Below are positions 34,103-44,479 of a stretch of DNA of 64,000 bases, one piece after another (positions within the stretch are counted from its first letter, which is position 1; the number at the start of each line of letters is the position of its first letter). The DNA comes from Rhexocercosporidium sp. MPI-PUGE-AT-0058 (taxonomy: Eukaryota > Ascomycota > Leotiomycetes > Helotiales). The DNA is taken from positions 62,001 to 126,000 of the forward strand of contig JAGTJL010000017.1 of assembly GCA_020746875.1 (NCBI GenBank), given 5' to 3'. A model generated the notes under the pieces. That model was given only the letters and a program-made list of their open reading frames with translations. It searched no databases and was not told the DNA's origin. The translations under genes were made by a program, and so were the position numbers.

Positions 34103-36506
34103 TTACTTACTTAATCGAGTTGCTTCCATGACGAGGTCACTCAAAAAGTCGCGATCATTAGAATCGAGCCCTAGTATCCTAGGCTCTTCGTCATTGTGCC
34201 AATTCATCGAAAATCGAGCGCAGTTCTTGGTTGAGTAGTGGTAAGAAGCAAGAAGAGTTTTTGCTCCAAGCTGAATGTTGTTTAAAAGAGGCATGTTGGT
34301 GTATGGAGTCTATTGTCAGGTCATATCAATCAGTGTTCAAAGGCAATGATGACTGATGTACTCACTTTTGTCCAATTGCGAGAGATTGTGAAGGCCTTTT
34401 GCCGCTTGACGAGAAGCTCGTAGTTGTGCAAAACGATGAATGTGGCGAGGAATTGGCCTAACCAATCACCAGCCTTTCCTGATTTGTTGATCTGCTGTAT
34501 ATCTGCCAGAACTTCGGCGCAAAGAGGAGCCAAAAAGTCATTCATGAGTATCCATGTCAACTGGTGTTCGACATAAGGAATCTCTGATAGTTTCCCTTTG
34601 TGCTCTGGCCACATGCCGAGAGACTCAGGATTGCTGATAACCCAACCCGATTCGGTACTCCGAGCTGCGATCCAAAAGTGTAGAGCTAATCTGACTACTT
34701 TTGACTACATTATCTTGCATAGTTAACGAATGTTCATGACTCCTGAAGGTGAGGTTGGAAGATACCTTGAGACCATCTTGCGCTTCAGCCAGCCCGAAAG
34801 CCTTTGCAAAGATTTTCCAAATGAAAGTGCTGGATCCTGTGAGCAGCCTATTTGCACATTTGGCTGCATCTGCAATGATGCATTTTTTGTATGAGTCCAC
34901 AAATTCCTGGGTGTTGGGAATATGAAAAGGCTTTTTGGTGAGAAGGTTGCCTTCTGGGGTTAATGGTGACAAGGATTGTTCGTGTTCCGTAAGAGGATAT
35001 TCCTGAATGTCGAAGTTGAAGATTTGCCCATACTTCCGGTTTTCCAATCTCAACAGCTGGTGCGGAAAATTGCTGGGTCCTTTCGGATTGGAATTTGAGT
35101 ACTCAGGTGGTATTTGAAGTTGAACTTGAGTTGTATTGGTTCGATATAGAACGCAGTGGGAGAGGATCAGCCTAATGCAGGACCCTTTTATGGTCTTCGC
35201 GTTCTGGTCTCTACACCTCAAGCAACACCCACCCGGGTTCTCGGGATCAGGCACACACTGCTTGACATTAGCATGCGAAGGTTGCAACGCCGCGCAAAGA
35301 AAACCTTCTGCTACTTACCCGCGACTTTTGATTTTGGCACCTAATGCACGCGTGGTTGATGCGTGTTTGCCCGGTTCCTCTTCTAAGTTCATCGTCAAGA
35401 TAGGGTCCTTTCAGTCTTTTCAGCCGAGCATCGTTTGATTGTTTCGGTGGCATCCTTTTTGACTTTCCGATTTTCTTTACGATGTGCCTTAGAGCGGAAT
35501 GCGCAGTTTTAGCTGCGGGGTGTGTAGTTGAGTCATGCGGATCAACGTTGATAGCCGTGGCTGACTGCGAAGATGGTAGCTGGAGGTCATTTCCGCCTAC
35601 GTTGCGATACAAGTCATACTTGACGCGCTGGCAGAGTTTGAGCCTATATCTGAAAAGGCGTTCATCGCGCGACCATCAAGTTCCGGATGCTGAAATTGCA
35701 GCGCTGGCATCGCCAGCTGTGTCATCGTATTCCTGGTGTAGTCAATATCAGGTTCAATTTTCGGGAACCCAGGCACATCTTGGTTATCATCAATTCCAAG
35801 GTCCAAATAATCATTCTCCTAGTTATTCAGACGACAGATGTCCTCCAAGCTACCATTTGGGCGGTTCGTGTCGAGGGGAAATGGATTCATCGGCATCGCA
35901 TTTGAAAAATTGCTGATTGAAGAAAAAACTTGTACGGTATACGGTTGTTCAGCACCGAAAGTGTTGTTCCAATTTTGAACGTTGTCAAAGCTCATGCTGC
36001 TTTGAATTGCAGACTTGTCTGGCACACCAGTGAAGTTGTCTAGGCAAGTCAATGAGGTACAACTCCGCCTTTCTGCCTTCACTCACCAGCATACAACTCT
36101 TGCTCTAAAGACAATCCTGTCTCTGGATTTGAATTCGACAAACTAGGATAACATTGCCAGAAACATCAAAAGATGCATCACCTGCCAGGGCCGCCCCATG
36201 CTGTTTGTTCACAGAAGGCGGGGAAAGTCCATTCGACGATGGCGTTTGCGGTGCACTAGACCGCTGTGAATCTTGAGCTGTCTGGGTAGTATCATCTGAG
36301 TTCGAGCCAACCGACACCTCCAGAATCTCAGCAGCAGCATCCAACTTCTCAAAGTCTAGCAACGAATAATTGCTCGACACGCCTGGCAAGACATCCGACA
36401 GAGCGGTGATCTTGACCCCCAAGACATGGGCGGCTATCTTCAACACCCTGTACTGCACAAGCGTGAAATGCTTCTGCTCGGCCGCGACGCATTGTGTTCC
36501 GTTCAT
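34103..36506 (-). pseudogene. Zn(II)2Cys6 transcription factor with an in-frame TAG in its N-terminal region
   Basis: The zinc cluster spans the intron 35258-35318: HACIRCQNQKSR joined to CVPDPENPGGCCLRC, i.e. C-X2-C-X6-C and C-X2-C, followed by SCIRL. This resembles the fungal subfamily with the PDP.NP linker. Other supported introns are 35561-35619, 34705-34765 (joins DGLK to SKVVRLALHFW), 34310-34365 (joins NWTK to TPYTN) and 36040-36086. The middle region has IPYVEHQLTWILMNDFLAPL and the C terminus LLASYHYSTKN, as in family members that bind promoters as regulators. Upstream of the zinc cluster, codon 35819-35821 is TAG between ..ICRLNN and ENDYLDLGIDD in one frame, with no intron longer than 35 nt able to remove it. 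The first exon (ATG at 36506) does not join cleanly to the next. A shorter product from a downstream ATG (about 35729) would still contain the zinc cluster. Confidence 0.72.
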
Positions 36507-37278
36507 AGTGACAGGAACACAGAATAGACAGCACTGCACAGCTCGTGCTGGTTTTGCGATCGGAGGTTAGATCTGATGATGAACGACGGCGAAGCTACCG
36601 GTGGAGATGGAGTTGTTGAAGCTGACTTGACCTGACCTGATGAAATCTAGGCAGTCGGGTACTGGGTAGGCAGAGCTGGCTGATGCATACCGATATTTGT
36701 AGGTGGTACCTTAGCTCCCTCGACTCGACAGCTGGCCTTGTGTTCCAAGTGGTTGGGAAGTTGCGTACAGAGCAGGCGGCCGGCAAGGGCAGGGCCCCAA
36801 TGGAATCTATCGAGAGTCGTTGTCTCACTCTCGATAGATTCCATTGACAACGACTCTCGATAGATTCCATTGGGAGTCGGCTGCAGATATTAGTCCACCC
36901 CGGACCGGTGCTTTCTGCTTCCAAATTCCCAGCGCACCGGCTCCTGCCCTGTCTGCCCCGCTCCGCTCCGCCCCGCCCCGCCCTGCAAAGCTGCGCTGCG
37001 CCCGCACGTACTCTACTTGTACACTGATCCCGGCACACCGGGACCTCCTCTGCCATTTACATGCACCCGCACCTATATATATTTATATATATGCACAGAG
37101 AGATGAACAACCACAACCGGTCAGCAGCAAATGCCACCAGCCTAGCAAAAGACCATGATAATGGCACTCACCCCCCTTTGTCCCACTCCTACTCCTCACC
37201 GAACGGCAGTGCCTGTCTCTACTTTTCTAGCAGCCTCGCCTCTCATCCCGAACGCAGCTGAACGTTTGCTTCTTCGCC
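36507..37278. other. Divergent intergenic region with palindrome and GC/AT simple sequence
   Basis: Lies between the minus-strand regulator and the plus-strand kinase-like gene, so it should hold both promoters. It contains a perfect 27-bp inverted repeat (separate entry), a GC-rich run at about 36955-37010 built of CCGCTCCG and CCGCCCCG units, and an AT simple repeat at 37073-37091. Confidence 0.5.
36797..36873. repeat. Perfect 27-bp inverted repeat with a third copy in the loop
   Basis: The arms 36797-36823 and 36847-36873 are exact reverse complements. The 23-nt spacer holds a further copy of ACTCTCGATAGATTCCATTG in the right-arm orientation. There are thus three copies of one unit of about 20 bp, one inverted. 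It could extrude as a cruciform or be the remnant of a small mobile unit. Confidence 0.85.
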
Positions 37279-38771
37279 ATGAACGTCGCGTCAAGTCTAC
37301 GACTAATCTACTCCTCGCCGCTGGGCAGTTTTCTACCGTTGCCAAACCCGCGCGGATATCTCGATGCTCCCGATCTGGCACATTGCGATGATGGGCCGCC
37401 AGTTCCCAATCTGGGTTCGGTGACGGAGTGTGGCTGGCGTCTTGAAGGCTCCACGCACTTCGGGACCCAGTTGTACGCTGTGCCTGTGGCACTTCTTCCC
37501 AACTTGCCCCCAATTCATGTTGATATTATAATTCCTGACCAAACACAATGGGCGCCAGAGCTCTGGGCCAAGCTGGACGCGAGTAGATCTTCTCACATGA
37601 CCGATGGACGTTTCAATCAACTTGGTATCGCCAAACATGTTTTGCGAGTCCTTGGGCATTGGTCATCTTCCATTTTCGACTTCCAGGAGCAATACCTGGC
37701 CCTGCCATTCTCGTCCTCGATCATCATAGGAGAAATCATCCCCAACATCGAAGACACTCCAGTGAGGTTCTCGGGGGCTAAACACCACAGTCACCTGTTG
37801 CGACTATCAAAGAGCCGGGTACCGACATTAGCAAAGTGTGCGGTTTCGTTCTCAAATTCTATCCTGGGCCCAATTTCGAGATTGGTCTCAAACAGAAAAA
37901 CCGCGATGGCACGCTTCTCCCCGCTGACCAGCTTCGATGGGCCAAAGACATCGCAAAAGCCCTGATCCACATTAGTAAATCCCCGGTCAAGTTTGCCTCA
38001 GATCTCAAGATGGACAACATCATGATGACAACTGTCGATGGCCAGGAGACAGCAGTTCTCATCGATTTTGAGCAGAGTCGAAATACCTTCTCCTGGGCCC
38101 CAACCGAGATCTACTTGATCGAATGTCTCGCCATAGTCGCAAACGCCTCGCGCGTTCCCCCAAGCGTACGCGACAAGTACACCAAACTCCTCCAGGAGTA
38201 TTGCGCATCGAGAGGCGTTGATTTTCTCACCATGGGGAAATCCAATTTCTACGATAATCCACCTACTGGGTGGTATCTGCCATGGGTTGCTAGTACTGAG
38301 GCGGAACAGGAAGCAGGCAATGTCTGCCTGGTTGGAAAAGTCATATGGTGCATCTTTGAAGGGGTCGGTAACATCAACGTGGCTCTGCGATCATCCAAGC
38401 CGGACAACGAGAAGCCAGAATTCCCGACCTTCATCAAAAGCCCCCCAGCCATTCAAGATCTTATCAAAAGCTGCACCGAAGGATCGCGAGAATGGACCGA
38501 GGGTCTCCTGGGCTTGACCAGAAACGGCTCGAAGATCTATCCTCGCGGCAAGTCCGGTCAGGACGGAGAGAAAACAGCGTCTCTTGATGAGACCAGAGTC
38601 GCAATCCAAGCAGTGTGGTCGAGCGAAATCAAGAAGGGGGAAGCATTCGTAGAAGCGCGGATGAGGCATGACAAGGGTGTGGCAACTGCGGAGGATGCGC
38701 AAAAGCTTCGGTATCTCAACCGTCCAAAACTCACAGAGGTCCTTGCAAGATTGGAGGAAATCACACTTTGA
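37279..38771 (+). CDS. Fungal protein-kinase-like protein with atypical catalytic motifs, possible frameshift
   Basis: Starts at ATG 37279 (context CGCCATGAAC). The N-terminal part (37279 to about 37795) has GSVTECGWRLEGSTHFGTQ and LGIAKHVLRVLGHWSSS. The C-terminal part runs in the +2 frame from about 37793 to TGA 38769-38771: VLKFYPGPNFEIGL, LRWAKDIAKALIHI, then the catalytic-loop equivalent SDLKMDN at about 37999-38019 (no HRD) and VLIDFEQS near 38055-38075 (DFE where DFG is usual). It resembles a fungus-specific kinase-like family. The two frames overlap at HHS / SPVATIKEPG. The only intron that would join them (37763-37792) is 30 nt, too short, so a 1-nt deletion is the simpler reading. 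This may be a pseudogene or a sequencing error. Confidence 0.65.
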
Positions 38772-39005
38772 CTCGATGGATGTCTTTCCTGCTTGACTGG
38801 GAATCAAATTTGCTTCGTGCCTGGTCATAGCTATTTTCTATCGCGACAGTCGCAGTACATTTCCAAATTATAAGGTTTCCTTTCCAAATCCAATGAAGCT
38901 CTTGCAAAAGAACACCGCTCTATGATCATTTCCCGCGAGACCATCATAAATCATCGCTCATTCACAGCAACATACATCATCATCACCCATTCTCACCACC
39001 ACGCA

Positions 39006-39312
39006 TCATCGCCCATCCCCTTTCTCGCTCTGACCATTCCCATCCAAGGACCACTTCTCTGCCCCTCCCTCTCCCGCCTCCGCTCCGTCGGCCGCCGCTC
39101 CCTTCTTCATCATCCCATCCTTCACATCCTCTTTCGTCCAGAACATATTCCCGAAATCACCTAAAATGAAAAATCCTCTTGTCAGATTCAAAATTGCTAC
39201 TATCAGCACGGAGCTGAGAGCAGAACATACCGTTGTTGGCAATCAGGGACAAGTACCCTCCACTTTCAGTGGCGCTTGGGTCTGGATTCTTTGGATCGGT
39301 TGCAGACGACAT
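39006..39312 (-). CDS. Small conserved-looking protein, 78 aa, two exons
   Basis: ATG at 39312-39310, exon 1 39312-39231 (MSSATDPKNPDPSATESGGY, then LSLIANN), intron 39161-39230 (70 nt, GTATGT donor, TTTTAG acceptor), exon 2 39160-39006 with FGNMFWTKEDVKDGMMKK and a Gly/Glu/Ala-rich tail. Splice sites and phases are clean. No signal peptide or membrane segment. I do not recognise the family and propose no function. The NMFWTKEDV core is the best handle for a search. Confidence 0.68.
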
Positions 39313-41180
39313 GGTTGTGCAAGTCTGGCAAAGACTAAGAATGTGTGTTCAGAGCAGGCTTGATGTGGCAATTGAGGTTGTTTGTGGGCAGGTGAACCGC
39401 TTGAGTAGGAGTCGAAGGGACATGGGGGTAGTTGGAGGGTTTTAGGTGCAGCTGAAATGACTTGCGTACTGTTTATGGCGTACAGTTCGAGTGATTTGAC
39501 TGCAACACGAAAGTGACTTGAGTCCTTGGTTGCAAAGTGCAAGTATACAGAATGAACCAAAAGCCTGATTTGAATGAAAATAAAATATAAAAAAAAAACA
39601 TTTACGAAATTCCGATTTGTCTTATACCTCACAGAACCGGACTTCACATCACCTGCCAGGTTGCGATATCATCTTGTTTGGGCCAGGGCCGCCTCGCATT
39701 TCGCTAAGCGAATATCGTGCCGGCTGGCGGTCCAGCGCTCCAGAGTGCGCAAGGCTGAAGATTGACAATGCTCCCGGAAAGCAGCAAATGCTAACCTCCA
39801 TGTTCTCCCGCCAGAATCTCATCCGGCTCTGCGTTGCCTGTGTCGAAGACAAGCGTGGCTTCTGACCCGGCTTTGGATCATTATGTTCACTGTCGCGGCT
39901 CAGAAATCAGGTGGCCAGAAAGAACCTTCGGCGTTAAGCTGCATTCCATGTAATGGTGTTTCTCAACGGCCCAAATCGACTGCGTGTCCTTGCGTTGTCT
40001 ACTAGAGCAACAATTAAAGGTCGAGGGCTGTGAAGTACCCTTTTTAAACGGCACCCAGGTCCGCGGAAGTTTGATATTCCACGTGATCTTCCTCACACCC
40101 CCTGGAAAATTTGGGTATCCAAGGTATCTAGATCAGATTCTTATGCGATTCTGATAGTATGAATACGCTTAGTTCTATTAGTCTCTCATAGGGTCAATAG
40201 TCCGTCTCCTCCAGATCTTCTCTGCGCCACAGTATCATCACGTGACACTCATACCTCCCAGAAGAGAACAGATCTATGTGGAGAATATGGAGAGTTCGCA
40301 TGTCGGGGTAGTGGGTTTTAGATAGTTAAATCCGACATTTTAACTCTCGGATATGAGATGCGGGTGGCTATCTCACGCAGGAGGCTCTCGAAGCGGCGAG
40401 TCGAGCTCTTGACATATATCTCTAATTTTGATAGCCGTGGATCTGATTTAAAGTATACTAGTGAATTATATACGAGATGGAACGGTAGAGAAGAAGCCAG
40501 CCTTCGCGTAAGGAGGGAGCGAGCGAGCTGACTAATAATGTCGAGGAGATACTTATTGGCGGACTTGCCCATCGAGCGGCTGATTACACAATGAAGCTGG
40601 AGCTTACAACGGCTTTATAGCTTCAGTAATAGACTCTTGATCTATTTCAGGCAGTGCAATAATAGTCGAACACGGAATCTGCTGCTGCGATTTTAAGTCG
40701 AGCTGTTCGAAGACTGTTCCGAGTCAATTCGGCTACTGTAAGTCGAAGATCATCTGGTAGCCTCGGATTATAGTAAGGAAATATTCGATACTTTGACCGA
40801 TGTAAGATGATTGTATTACTAGAGTATAGCAGGTTGCAAGTATGGCATCAGCATCTGCGCTGGTTTTGGGTGGATGTGAAAGTGCTTTATTGAGGCCTCG
40901 GACAGCAAGGAGACCTGACTCGCGTTAGCGTTGCTCTAGTTGACTTACATCTAAACGAAAGAACTGTGACGCTTGCTCTATAAAAGGCGGCAATTACGTG
41001 TGAATAGCGTCTTATATTCTATAATAAGAATATTCTATAATAATAGTTTTTTAAAATCTATAACTACGTAAGAAAAAAAAGTAAAAAAAGAAGTAAGTTA
41101 TATATAAATCAAGCTTTTTTTTTTTTTTTTTTTTACAGATAATGGCAAATTGCAGGTGAACGGAATGGTAGGGTGGGGAC
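39313..41180. other. Intergenic with a dispersed AT-rich repeat and a long T run
   Basis: No gene recognised. A minus frame of 84 codons at 40318-40572 has no motif. 41035-41145 resembles 30825-30925, and on the minus strand it carries a 20-plus run of A (T at about 41116-41139), as at the 3' end of a retroposed sequence. Confidence 0.5.
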
Positions 41181-41245
41181 TTACTCCGAGAAAATACCCT
41201 TTTTAAATATTCCAATACATAGGCATCTCTTTCTGGCCCAACTGC

Positions 41246-41428
41246 TTAAAACCTCAATTGGAGCGTCTCGACCCAAGGGAAGGTCGCGTTGACGGGAGCA
41301 GCCACGAAGCCGTAGGCTTGGTTTGCCAAGGGAATTTGATTTGCTGACAAGGTCCAGAAAAGAGCTAGTAGAAGCGTTGTAACTGCGAACTGGAGTTTGG
41401 CTAAAGGTAGATCGTAGACAGCGTTCAT
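41246..41428 (-). CDS. Short ORF with N-terminal membrane anchor, probably a gene remnant
   Basis: ATG at 41428: MNAVYDLPLAKLQF followed by the hydrophobic run AVTTLLLALFWTL and then ANQIPLANQAYGF. This has the look of an N-terminal membrane anchor of a microsomal enzyme such as a P450, but no haem or substrate motif is present. After the TAA the same frame continues with VGPERDAYVLEYLKRVF, which also looks coding, and then runs into the poly-T/dispersed repeat at 41140. A truncated gene is the best guess. Confidence 0.3.
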   Translation of the reverse strand: MNAVYDLPLAKLQFAVTTLLLALFWTLSANQIPLANQAYGFVAAPVNATFPWVETLQLRF

Positions 41429-41569
41429 GGCATTCAGGGTGAGTATTTTTGGGGGGCCGAGACGTGGTTGTTGAAGGCGTGAAGGGGGCATCTGGCAAAT
41501 CCAAAACTTCTTCGTTGATCTCGGTAATGTAATTAACACGTTCGACGCCTCTTTCCACACTTGTCAAAT

Positions 41570-42549
41570 TCTACCAGGGTCTCAATTATCCTCAGATCCC
41601 TAGTGCTCTCACTCTCATCGAGGCAAAGGTGTGTCCACCTCGCATCGCTAGTCCCATCAATGTCGTCTCCATGTTCTCTTCTCCTGAAGGGGGTTTTCGG
41701 CAGTCTCCTCCTTGCTTACACAGTTCAAAGGGAAACGTACAACATTATAATTAAAAGGAGCTTGGTAAGTATTCATCTTCGGGAGCCCTACGCTCAGTTC
41801 CGTTGGAAATGGCGTAGAAATAATCTTTGTGAATTTCAAAGCATACTGTTGAGCCAATCGCACAATCTTCTATAGTTGGGAGGTGCGTTTCTCTTCCGGA
41901 CCAGCTGTTATTTCTGAATTCTTAGCCATAAAGGGTCCATTCAATTTCTTCTTCTCCGGCCCCGGAGCGAGTTCCGTAACGTAGGAATTCATTGTTGCAT
42001 CGTGCAAATACCCTTCGTATAGAATCTAGACTTCTCAGCAGTGAGCATTACTCCAGTATCAAGAGCGAAGGCACCAAGCCGCCCTGAACCAGGGCCCGAG
42101 AATTTGTAAAGAAAACAAATGATGTGATTCGCTTTGTAAAGGATCTACAAGTCTCCGTGTTCACCATCACCAGAATTATGCATGTCTGATAGAGGTATGA
42201 CTGTTGGTATAGATCAGTTATATCGGAAGGACAATTAAGTATTCAATGTTGAGGGTTTGTATAGGGTGTGGTTTTGTGGTTTAATATGCATGCCCGACAT
42301 TGAAGGTCGGGTTGTGCTTACTTATATTGAAACCTATTTAGACTACGCTCAACTGAGCTGTAGTATCTGCTAACTAAATACAACAAGCAGCAATGATAAG
42401 TCAAGGGATCTCCTTTCAAAGGGACTCGGAATATCCCCATATAGGACGTTGCCAAACCCCATCATCATCCCCCATGATCATCATCCACCATCACCCTCCA
42501 TCGCCATCCTCCATCAAGCAGGCCAGCTGCTAATATCTACGCCCCTTCC
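41570..42549. other. Intergenic, nothing recognised
   Basis: Open frames (41561-41875 plus, 42449-42871 plus) have no motif; the second is the shadow of the secreted-protein gene. Confidence 0.5.
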
Positions 42550-42945
42550 TTATTCCTTAAGGCATGCCTCCTCATTCTGGTTAAGGATGGCAATAACCGC
42601 GGCCTCGCAGGAAACGAAGCCTGCTGCCTCTAAGAAGGTGGAGAGACCAGCAGTAAGAACATCAACGATAACTAGAGCAGTACCACAGCCAATGACCTCA
42701 GCAACGGCCTTAGCTGTGGCAGCGGTGCGGCAGCGATCGCAGAGCTCGCTGCAACCGCTCAAATCTTCGCCAAGTCTGCGGCCCTGGCCGTCTCCCCTCT
42801 TGATAGCGTCGGCGCTATCCTCACGAGCCTTCTGGAGGGCATCCACATTCTGGGGAAGGGGTTCTTCTTGACGCGCAGCGATAGGAATGGTGTTGGCCAT
42901 GGCGGATGCGCTGAAGATGGCGACGAGGATAGTAGAGGCCTTCAT
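42550..42945 (-). CDS. Small secreted cysteine-containing protein, 131 aa, effector candidate
   Basis: ATG at 42945 (context CAACAATGAAG) is preferred to an upstream in-frame ATG at 42975 because it gives a standard signal peptide: MKAST, hydrophobic ILVAIFSASAMA, cleavage near AAR/Q. A dibasic KR (AIKRGDG) follows, a possible Kex2-type site. The mature part has six Cys: SGCSELCDRCRT, VIGCG, FVSCEAA and EEACLKE, around a hydrophobic Ala/Val-rich stretch. No homolog is recognised. Its size, signal peptide and Cys content fit fungal secreted effectors or antimicrobial proteins, but this is inference. Its promoter carries a TATA box and a tandem repeat (separate entries). Confidence 0.72.
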   Translation of the reverse strand: MKASTILVAIFSASAMANTIPIAARQEEPLPQNVDALQKAREDSADAIKRGDGQGRRLGEDLSGCSELCDRCRTAATAKAVAEVIGCGTALVIVDVLTAGLSTFLEAAGFVSCEAAVIAILNQNEEACLKE

Positions 42946-43084
42946 TGTTGCAGATACTACGACTTTTGTCAGCACGACTGCCCACGAGCAATATCTTCAG
43001 GGGAGTGAGCGGATCTTGAACTAACTTGTGGATACAAGCGCAGCTTGATAAATTTTGAGTAGTGATGAAAAAGTGAAGAGTAGG

Positions 43085-43153
43085 ATGAAGGTTGAATGGG
43101 ATGAAGGTTGAATTGGATGAAGGTTGAATTGGATGAAGGTTGAATTGGATGAG
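43085..43153. repeat. Tandem repeat upstream of the secreted-protein gene
   Basis: About four copies of a unit of 17-18 bp, GATGAAGGTTGAATTG(G), in direct array. It lies 140-210 bp upstream of the start codon of the minus-strand secreted protein, probably in its 5' UTR or core promoter. Confidence 0.8.
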
Positions 43154-43194
43154 GAGAGAATGTTCTGGAGAAATGACAATGGACAAATGGTTCA

Positions 43195-43201
43195 TTATAT
43201 A
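43195..43201 (-). promoter_or_regulatory. Candidate TATA box of the secreted-protein gene
   Basis: TATATAA on the minus strand, 250 bp upstream of the ATG at 42945 and about 40 bp upstream of the tandem repeat. Position and sequence fit; the transcription start is unknown. Confidence 0.4.
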
Positions 43202-43690
43202 GTTGGCATCTCAGTTCAAAGAACACTACCAAATGCATGGTCGGCATCCCAAGGTTCTCAGCAAGATGATACAGCGAGTCTCACTTTCAACGCCGCCTCT
43301 TTGACATGTAGACTAAAAAGAGTCGAATATGAGCGGCATGATGCCAAGTCGAGATCACCAAGGTCATGAGGATAATTAGCGGTATCATGTAACATATTGA
43401 AGGAGCGTATAGCTGTCGCATATTCATTTCTTCCGACTTGATCTACAGAGGTTCTCGTCCAGATGCGGACTTTGAGCATCAAATTTACCGACAAAGGATA
43501 AGATCATGCAAATATTTTTAAAAAATGACTCGAAAGAATATCCTCTGCGACATGAGAAACCGACGTCAAACAAAGGTGCTGAGAAGGGGTTGCGAGCCAA
43601 GGAACGAAGAAATGATGGTGGGAAAGGTGGGTGGCTAGATACGGTCATAGTCGCTACGCCAATTGACGTACGGAGATGCCAGGGTTAAGA

Positions 43691-43759
43691 TATGTCACCG
43701 CCTTTGGGTAGAACAAAGAAACTCATGCATCCTTTGTTCTGCCCAAAGGCGGTGACATA
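43691..43759. repeat. 28-bp inverted repeat, 13-nt loop, one mismatch
   Basis: TATGTCACCGCCTTTGGG and the following bases at 43691-43718 pair with 43732-43759. The loop contains ATGCAT. It stands alone between the secreted-protein gene and the piggyBac relic. Confidence 0.82.
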
Positions 43760-44054
43760 ACTGCCGTAAGAAAAATTCTAAGTCGCTTGCTGCATCTCAT
43801 CTCCCCCTTAGCTTCAGCCACAGTCAGTGCGCCACCCGCCTCACACTGCTTGCCAACGTGTAGCTCCTAGATTACCTGCTTGCGAGCGAGTATTACTTTG
43901 TACATTTATCACCTTTTCGAGGGGTCTGGAAACTACATGTTGTCACCGTTCCACTGACATCATAAATTTTGGCCCTCGTTGGTATGAAGCGCCCTTGTCA
44001 ACAACGGCTTCTGACTATTCAAGAGGCTTTAATATATTGATACTAGCAAGTTAC

Positions 44055-44475
44055 GAGGACGCTCATGTATGGAGAAAACAGTGGTATCCATAGCCTGTAA
44101 GAGGTTCCGGGAGCCTCTGTAATAGCTTTATAACTACAGCTTGAGTCTTGTTGCGGCTTTTGTGCCTCCGAGAGCTCGTAGAGTCAGGCAATCAACAGGT
44201 CTATTTCTAGCGCTAGGAACGTGCCAATTCCAGTAAGTAATAAATCCGGCACAGTTAAGAGCCCATACTTTAAAGCCCGTGGGCGGAGGCTTGTTCGGTA
44301 CAGTAGTAGCCTCTTTGGAATTCCCCTCATATCGGACGATAAATTCGTCGACCGCAATGTACCTACCGGGGACATATATTTGGTGTCTCTCTAGTAGGCT
44401 TCAATCTTATTTTAGATGTTATAAGTTTTATAAACTCGTATATCAAAGTAGATATATAATTCGTGGTTTGGCTCA
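44055..44475 (-). pseudogene. piggyBac-type transposase fragment
   Basis: The minus strand reads RYIAVDEFIVRYEGNSKEAT, then VPNKPPPTGFKVWALNCAGF, ITYWNWHVPSARNRPVD and LRALGGTKAATRLKL, ending in TAG at about 44120, with further stops beyond. VDEFIVRYEG is the first catalytic-Asp region of the DDE_Tnp_1_7 (piggyBac) family, and PNKP.P.GFK is its hallmark. Upstream, KIEAY.RDTKYMSP is separated by a frame change. It is only mildly mutated, unlike the RIP island. Confidence 0.8.
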
Positions 44476-44479
44476 TACA

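Noticed and set aside
35819..35856. Short intron removing the TAG in the Zn2Cys6 regulator
   Set aside because: The only GT-AG pair available would be 35 nt, below the size of any other intron seen here (46 nt or more), and it lacks a branch site.
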